From the NCBI GenBank assembly GCA_025961275.1, contig JAOQNJ010000001.1, positions 579,353-643,352 of the forward strand: a stretch of 64,000 nt of DNA. The letters are read 5' to 3'. A program made the position numbers and the translations under genes. The DNA comes from Providencia alcalifaciens. GTDB taxonomy: Bacteria; Pseudomonadota; Gammaproteobacteria; Enterobacterales; Enterobacteriaceae. Each line of letters begins with the position of its first letter. The first letter of the stretch is position 1. A model generated the notes under the pieces. The model saw nothing but the letters and a program-made list of their open reading frames with translations. It was not told where the DNA came from and searched no databases. Below are positions 60,855-64,000 of this stretch, in pieces.

Positions 60855-60890
60855 ACTATTTATCCTTAAGCTATTCCTGCTATACTTCCC
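60855..60890 (+). promoter_or_regulatory. Probable galU promoter with extended -10
   Basis: TGCTATACTT at 60878-60887 is an extended -10 (TGC TATACT) of the type favoured by sigma-S as well as sigma-70. No good -35 is present upstream, which is usual for this class. The ATG of galU is about 70 bp on. Confidence 0.55.
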
Positions 60891-60957
60891 GCCACTTAAA
60901 ATGTGCCTTCTTTGTTATCTATACTATGTTTAAGGTACTTAGGAGAATTCTGGACTT

Positions 60958-61896
60958 ATGACTAATATGACAAATAGAAAAGTACGCAAGGCGGTAATCC
61001 CTGTTGCAGGTCTTGGTACACGTATGCTTCCCGCAACTAAAGCTATCCCAAAAGAAATGCTGCCATTAGTTGATAAACCATTAATTCAATATGTTGTTAA
61101 TGAGTGTATTGCTGCTGGAATAAATGAGATTGTATTGGTAACTCATTCATCAAAAAACTCGATTGAAAACCATTTTGATACCAGCTTTGAGCTTGAAGCT
61201 ATTTTAGAAGCTCGTGTTAAGCGTCAATTACTTGACGAGGTTAAGTCTATTTGTCCAAGTCATGTGACTATCATGCAAACCCGCCAAGGAATAGCGAAGG
61301 GGTTAGGGCATGCAATTTTATGCGCTAAACCGTTGGTAGGTAATGAACCTTTCGTTGTTATTTTACCTGACGTAATTTTGGATCATTATAGTACCGACTT
61401 GACTAAATTTAATTTGAGCGAAATGATTGACCATTTTGAAGAAACAGGTGCAAGTCAGATATTAGTCGAGCCTGTTCCAGAAGATGAAGTATCAAATTAT
61501 GGTATTGTTGATTGTAATGGCCAAACTTTGCTTCCTGGTGAGAGTAAACCAATCATTCGTATGATCGAAAAACCAAAAAAAGATGAAGCACCATCGAATC
61601 TTTCTATTGTGGGTCGCTATGTATTATCTGAGAAAATTTGGGATACATTGGCAAAAACATCTCCTGGTGCGGGCGATGAAATTCAATTAACTGATGCTAT
61701 CACCATCATGATGGAAAATAATGAACCAGTAGAAGCCTATCATTTACGTGGTAAAAGCCATGACTGTGGTAATAAATTAGGTTATATGAAAGCTTTCGTT
61801 GAATATGGTTTACAGCACAATACATTAGGTGAAGATTTTTCCCAATGGATCAAAAATCTCTCTATTGAATTGAACGATTCTAGCTCATCAAAATAA
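60958..61896 (+). CDS. galU: UTP-glucose-1-phosphate uridylyltransferase
   Basis: GalU makes UDP-glucose from UTP and glucose-1-phosphate, needed for LPS core, capsule, trehalose and galactose use. The 312-residue protein has the nucleotidyltransferase start [20 protein letters not shown] and [10 protein letters not shown], with later sugar-binding MIEKPK. A second ATG at 60967 is also possible. Length is near E. coli GalU (302). It lies between rssB and hns as in E. coli. Confidence 0.96.
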   Translation: MTNMTNRKVRKAVIPVAGLGTRMLPATKAIPKEMLPLVDKPLIQYVVNECIAAGINEIVLVTHSSKNSIENHFDTSFELEAILEARVKRQLLDEVKSICPSHVTIMQTRQGIAKGLGHAILCAKPLVGNEPFVVILPDVILDHYSTDLTKFNLSEMIDHFEETGASQILVEPVPEDEVSNYGIVDCNGQTLLPGESKPIIRMIEKPKKDEAPSNLSIVGRYVLSEKIWDTLAKTSPGAGDEIQLTDAITIMMENNEPVEAYHLRGKSHDCGNKLGYMKAFVEYGLQHNTLGEDFSQWIKNLSIELNDSSSSK

Positions 61897-61922
61897 ACTG
61901 TTTTTTCTTCTGATTTCTAATA

Positions 61923-61953
61923 AAAGCTAACACAATAAAGTTAGCTTTTTTGT
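61923..61953 (+). terminator. Terminator after galU
   Basis: AAAGCTAAC and GTTAGCTTT form a 9-bp stem around an 8-nt loop followed by TTTG, 27 bp past the galU stop. Confidence 0.85.
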
Positions 61954-62284
61954 ATTTCATGGGGTTATTCAATTATTCAGCATCAACTAATGTAAGTTAA
62001 TATTTAACCTTATTTACGTATTTTTATATTAAATAAATCAAAACTTTTCGAGTTGGTAGACACTACATTTTTTGATTAGATGTTGAAAAGGACTGATTTA
62101 GATTACATAACTTTACTTTAATGTCAGGTTAAATCTAAATAACAGATAGTTATTCATTGATGAAAATGAGAGCTAATTGTCTTAAGATACACATAAAAAT
62201 GATAGGTTAGGAGCTAGTTAGTAAAAATATTAAGTATTGTACAAGTTAATTATATTATCAGTAATCATAAAAATTAAACTACAG

Positions 62285-62319
62285 ATAAAAAAAACACCCT
62301 TATAAAAGAGTGTTTTTGA
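62285..62319 (-). terminator. Terminator after hns
   Basis: On the minus strand ACACTCTTTTATAAGGGTGT forms a short stem (ACACTC/GGGTGT with one G-T pair), followed by a run of seven T. Confidence 0.75.
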
Positions 62320-62334
62320 ATAAACTGTTGAATC

Positions 62335-62745
62335 TTAGATCAAGAAATCGTCTAAAGATTTACCTTGTTCTTCAACGGCAACTTTGATTACTGCTGGGGT
62401 ACGACCCTGGCCAGTCCAAGTTTTAGTTTCACCATTTTCATCAACGTATTTATATTTAGCAGGACGTGCAGCACGTTTAGCGCGAGCACTCGTGCTTTTA
62501 CCTGAATCCATTGTTTGCAGGAGTTCGTTTAGATCAACACCTTGTTCTAGAATCATTTCACGAACTTTTTCCAATTTACGGTTACGTTCTTCTAATTCTG
62601 CACGAACTTGGCTTTCTTCTTCACGACGTTCATCAACAACGACAGTTAATTTTTCCAGCATTTCTTCTAGTGATTCTAAAGAAACTTCTCTCGCTTGAGC
62701 GCGAAGAGTACGGATGTTATTTAATGCTTTTAAAGATTCGCTCAT
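62335..62745 (-). CDS. hns: Histone-like nucleoid-structuring protein H-NS
   Basis: H-NS binds AT-rich DNA, silences horizontally acquired genes and compacts the nucleoid. The 136-residue protein has the N-terminal coiled-coil oligomer region (residues 1-75 with [16 protein letters not shown]), a basic Lys/Arg linker ([12 protein letters not shown]) and the C-terminal DNA-binding motif [13 protein letters not shown]. The ATG at 62745 gives [17 protein letters not shown], matching E. coli. Several AT-rich gaps in this window are likely targets. Confidence 0.97.
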   Translation of the reverse strand: MSESLKALNNIRTLRAQAREVSLESLEEMLEKLTVVVDERREEESQVRAELEERNRKLEKVREMILEQGVDLNELLQTMDSGKSTSARAKRAARPAKYKYVDENGETKTWTGQGRTPAVIKVAVEEQGKSLDDFLI

Positions 62746-63302
62746 TTTTCCTGGTCTCAAATTTAATTGTTGGCCCGTGTACAGTAATAATAGAATGCTA
62801 TTTTATTTTCTGCAATAGCTAAATTACACTATTAGTTTAATAGTTTAAAAGTTATCTTTACCGAATGCAATTTTTTTACAAAAGAAATATTAACTTTTCT
62901 CTAATATATATATACCAGTATTATCAATATCCAAAATAATGAAAAACCAGTTCCAATTAGGTAGACCAAATTTTGGATTATAATTGGATGAGTAAAGGCA
63001 AAAAACGTCGTGTTATTACGCATAGAAAGTCAATGTTCGTATCCTAAACGTAAATTTTCTTTTTTGATACAGTAAATTAGCTATATGTGCGAAATGATAA
63101 CAATATATTTTTGCAAATGAGGAACCGTTATTTTATCTATCACGAAAGCAAATCCAGCAAGAACTGAAGCATGAATTTAGTTTTATCCATAGGAAATAGC
63201 GCACAAATCAGTTTTTTAAGTGTCAGCGTATGATGATTGTTAATCTAATGATATGTTTTATGGTAAAATTATGTCATTTATTATTTTAAAGGATACAGGC
63301 TG
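62746..63302. other. hns-tdk divergent promoter region
   Basis: 557 bp of AT-rich DNA between divergent genes. It must contain the hns promoter, probably autoregulated by curved AT tracts. A 19-codon basic reading frame near 62989-63048 is too short to support. No other feature was seen. Confidence 0.4.
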
Positions 63303-63932
63303 ATGGCCCAGCTATATTTTTACTATTCAGCGATGAATGCAGGAAAATCGACATCATTGTTGCAATCTTCTTATAATTATAATGAAAGAGGAATGCGTAC
63401 ACTGATTTTTACTGCTGAAATTGATAATCGGTTTGCGCAAGGTAAAGTATCATCTCGTATTGGGTTATCTGCACAAGCACTTCTATTTACGCCGACCATA
63501 AATATGGCTGAAATCATTAAAAACGAAAACAGTATACAAAAGGTACATTGTGTTTTGATTGATGAGTGTCAATTTCTGACAAAACAGCAAGTTGAAGAGT
63601 TATGCGATATTGTCGATAATATTGATATTCCCGTTTTATGTTATGGACTGCGAACTGACTTTTCAGGGGAATTGTTCGCAGGTAGCCAATATTTATTAGC
63701 TTGGGCAGATAAATTAGTGGAATTAAAAACGGTATGCTACTGCGGACGTAAGGCGAATAAAGTATTACGAGTAGGTAGCGATGGTATTCCTATGTATGAA
63801 GGCGCACAGGTCGATATAGGTGGTAATGAGAAGTATATTTCAGTTTGTCGTAAACATTATACTGAAGCAATTGAACAAGCTAAATTAATGAGTCAGGGCA
63901 TCATTCCTAAAGAGCCTAGTAACTTTAATTAA
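63303..63932 (+). CDS. tdk: Thymidine kinase
   Basis: Tdk phosphorylates thymidine to dTMP in the salvage pathway and is inhibited by dTTP. The 209-residue protein is a type II thymidine kinase with the P-loop MNAGKSTSL at 11-19, the catalytic E88 in IDECQFL, and zinc cysteines in CYCGRKA and CRKHY. Length is close to E. coli Tdk (205). It is divergent from hns as in E. coli. The window ends 68 bp later without another feature. Confidence 0.96.
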   Translation: MAQLYFYYSAMNAGKSTSLLQSSYNYNERGMRTLIFTAEIDNRFAQGKVSSRIGLSAQALLFTPTINMAEIIKNENSIQKVHCVLIDECQFLTKQQVEELCDIVDNIDIPVLCYGLRTDFSGELFAGSQYLLAWADKLVELKTVCYCGRKANKVLRVGSDGIPMYEGAQVDIGGNEKYISVCRKHYTEAIEQAKLMSQGIIPKEPSNFN

Positions 63933-64000
63933 TTAGTTATAATGATTCATTATAAGTGTGGAAAGAAAGAAAAATCGCTTAATCATTATATAAATAGGGG

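Larger units (their letters stand above)
61897..62334. other. galU-hns convergent intergenic region
   Basis: 438 bp between convergent genes, holding the two terminators listed separately and otherwise AT-rich DNA with no gene that I can support. Confidence 0.45.

Noticed and set aside
62989..63048. 19-codon Lys/Arg-rich frame between hns and tdk
   Set aside because: Too short, no good ribosome site, and inside the hns promoter region.

Overview
The window is a chromosomal segment of a low-GC enterobacterium of the Morganellaceae, most likely Providencia or a close relative. The evidence is gene content and order that match Escherichia coli block by block, AT-rich intergenic DNA, and proteins that align along their whole length with E. 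coli families (GapA, ProQ, Prc, LetAB, H-NS, RssB, TopB). The genus is an inference. The window holds about 54 intact protein genes, one gene broken by a stop codon, one decayed insertion sequence, one tRNA, one recognisable small RNA and one riboswitch.

Layout. (1) 1-11500: an AT-rich non-coding stretch and a small secreted basic protein, then rlmA facing mntP (with a Mn2+ yybP-ykoY riboswitch), yobD, the mannose PTS operon manXYZ, sdaA, nudL-pabB and yoaH. (2) 11600-24250: yebF facing holE, ftnA, copC-copD-yebY, the small RNA SdsR, yebV, the lipid-transport pair letA-letB, msrC, proQ-prc and htpX, the last behind a sigma-32-type promoter and a long folded leader. (3) 24350-30000: an accessory stretch with a 27-codon membrane peptide ORF, an unknown gene, yecF, a stand-alone NAD(P)H-hydrate dehydratase, sotB, emrE, a DUF333 lipoprotein and a degraded IS3-family element with 3-bp target duplications. 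(4) 30050-37050: dsbB, nhaB, fadR, dadA-dadX. (5) 37300-56700: mipA, yeaD, gapA, msrB, yeaC, then a Fur-box-controlled fhuACDB-like hydroxamate siderophore uptake operon lying between yeaC and pncA, which are neighbours in E. coli, then pncA (broken by TGA), ansA, sppA, ydjA-selD-topB and xthA. (6) 57140-64000: a LysR-type regulator whose reading frame runs through a tRNA-Tyr gene on the other strand, then purU, ychJ, rssB, galU, hns and tdk.

Functional themes are envelope maintenance (LetAB, Prc, HtpX, SppA, DsbB), metal handling (MntP, FtnA, CopCD, Fhu), stress and global regulation (SdsR, RssB, H-NS, ProQ, FadR), sugar and amino-acid catabolism (ManXYZ, SdaA, DadAX, AnsA, GapA), and methionine-sulfoxide repair (MsrB, MsrC).

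I did not find a clearly new multi-gene system. The observations most worth checking are the LetB protein with six instead of seven MCE domains, the TGA inside pncA upstream of the catalytic cysteine, the regulator gene ending inside an antisense tRNA, the structured htpX leader, three copies of a dispersed intergenic repeat, and the 27-codon peptide ORF.
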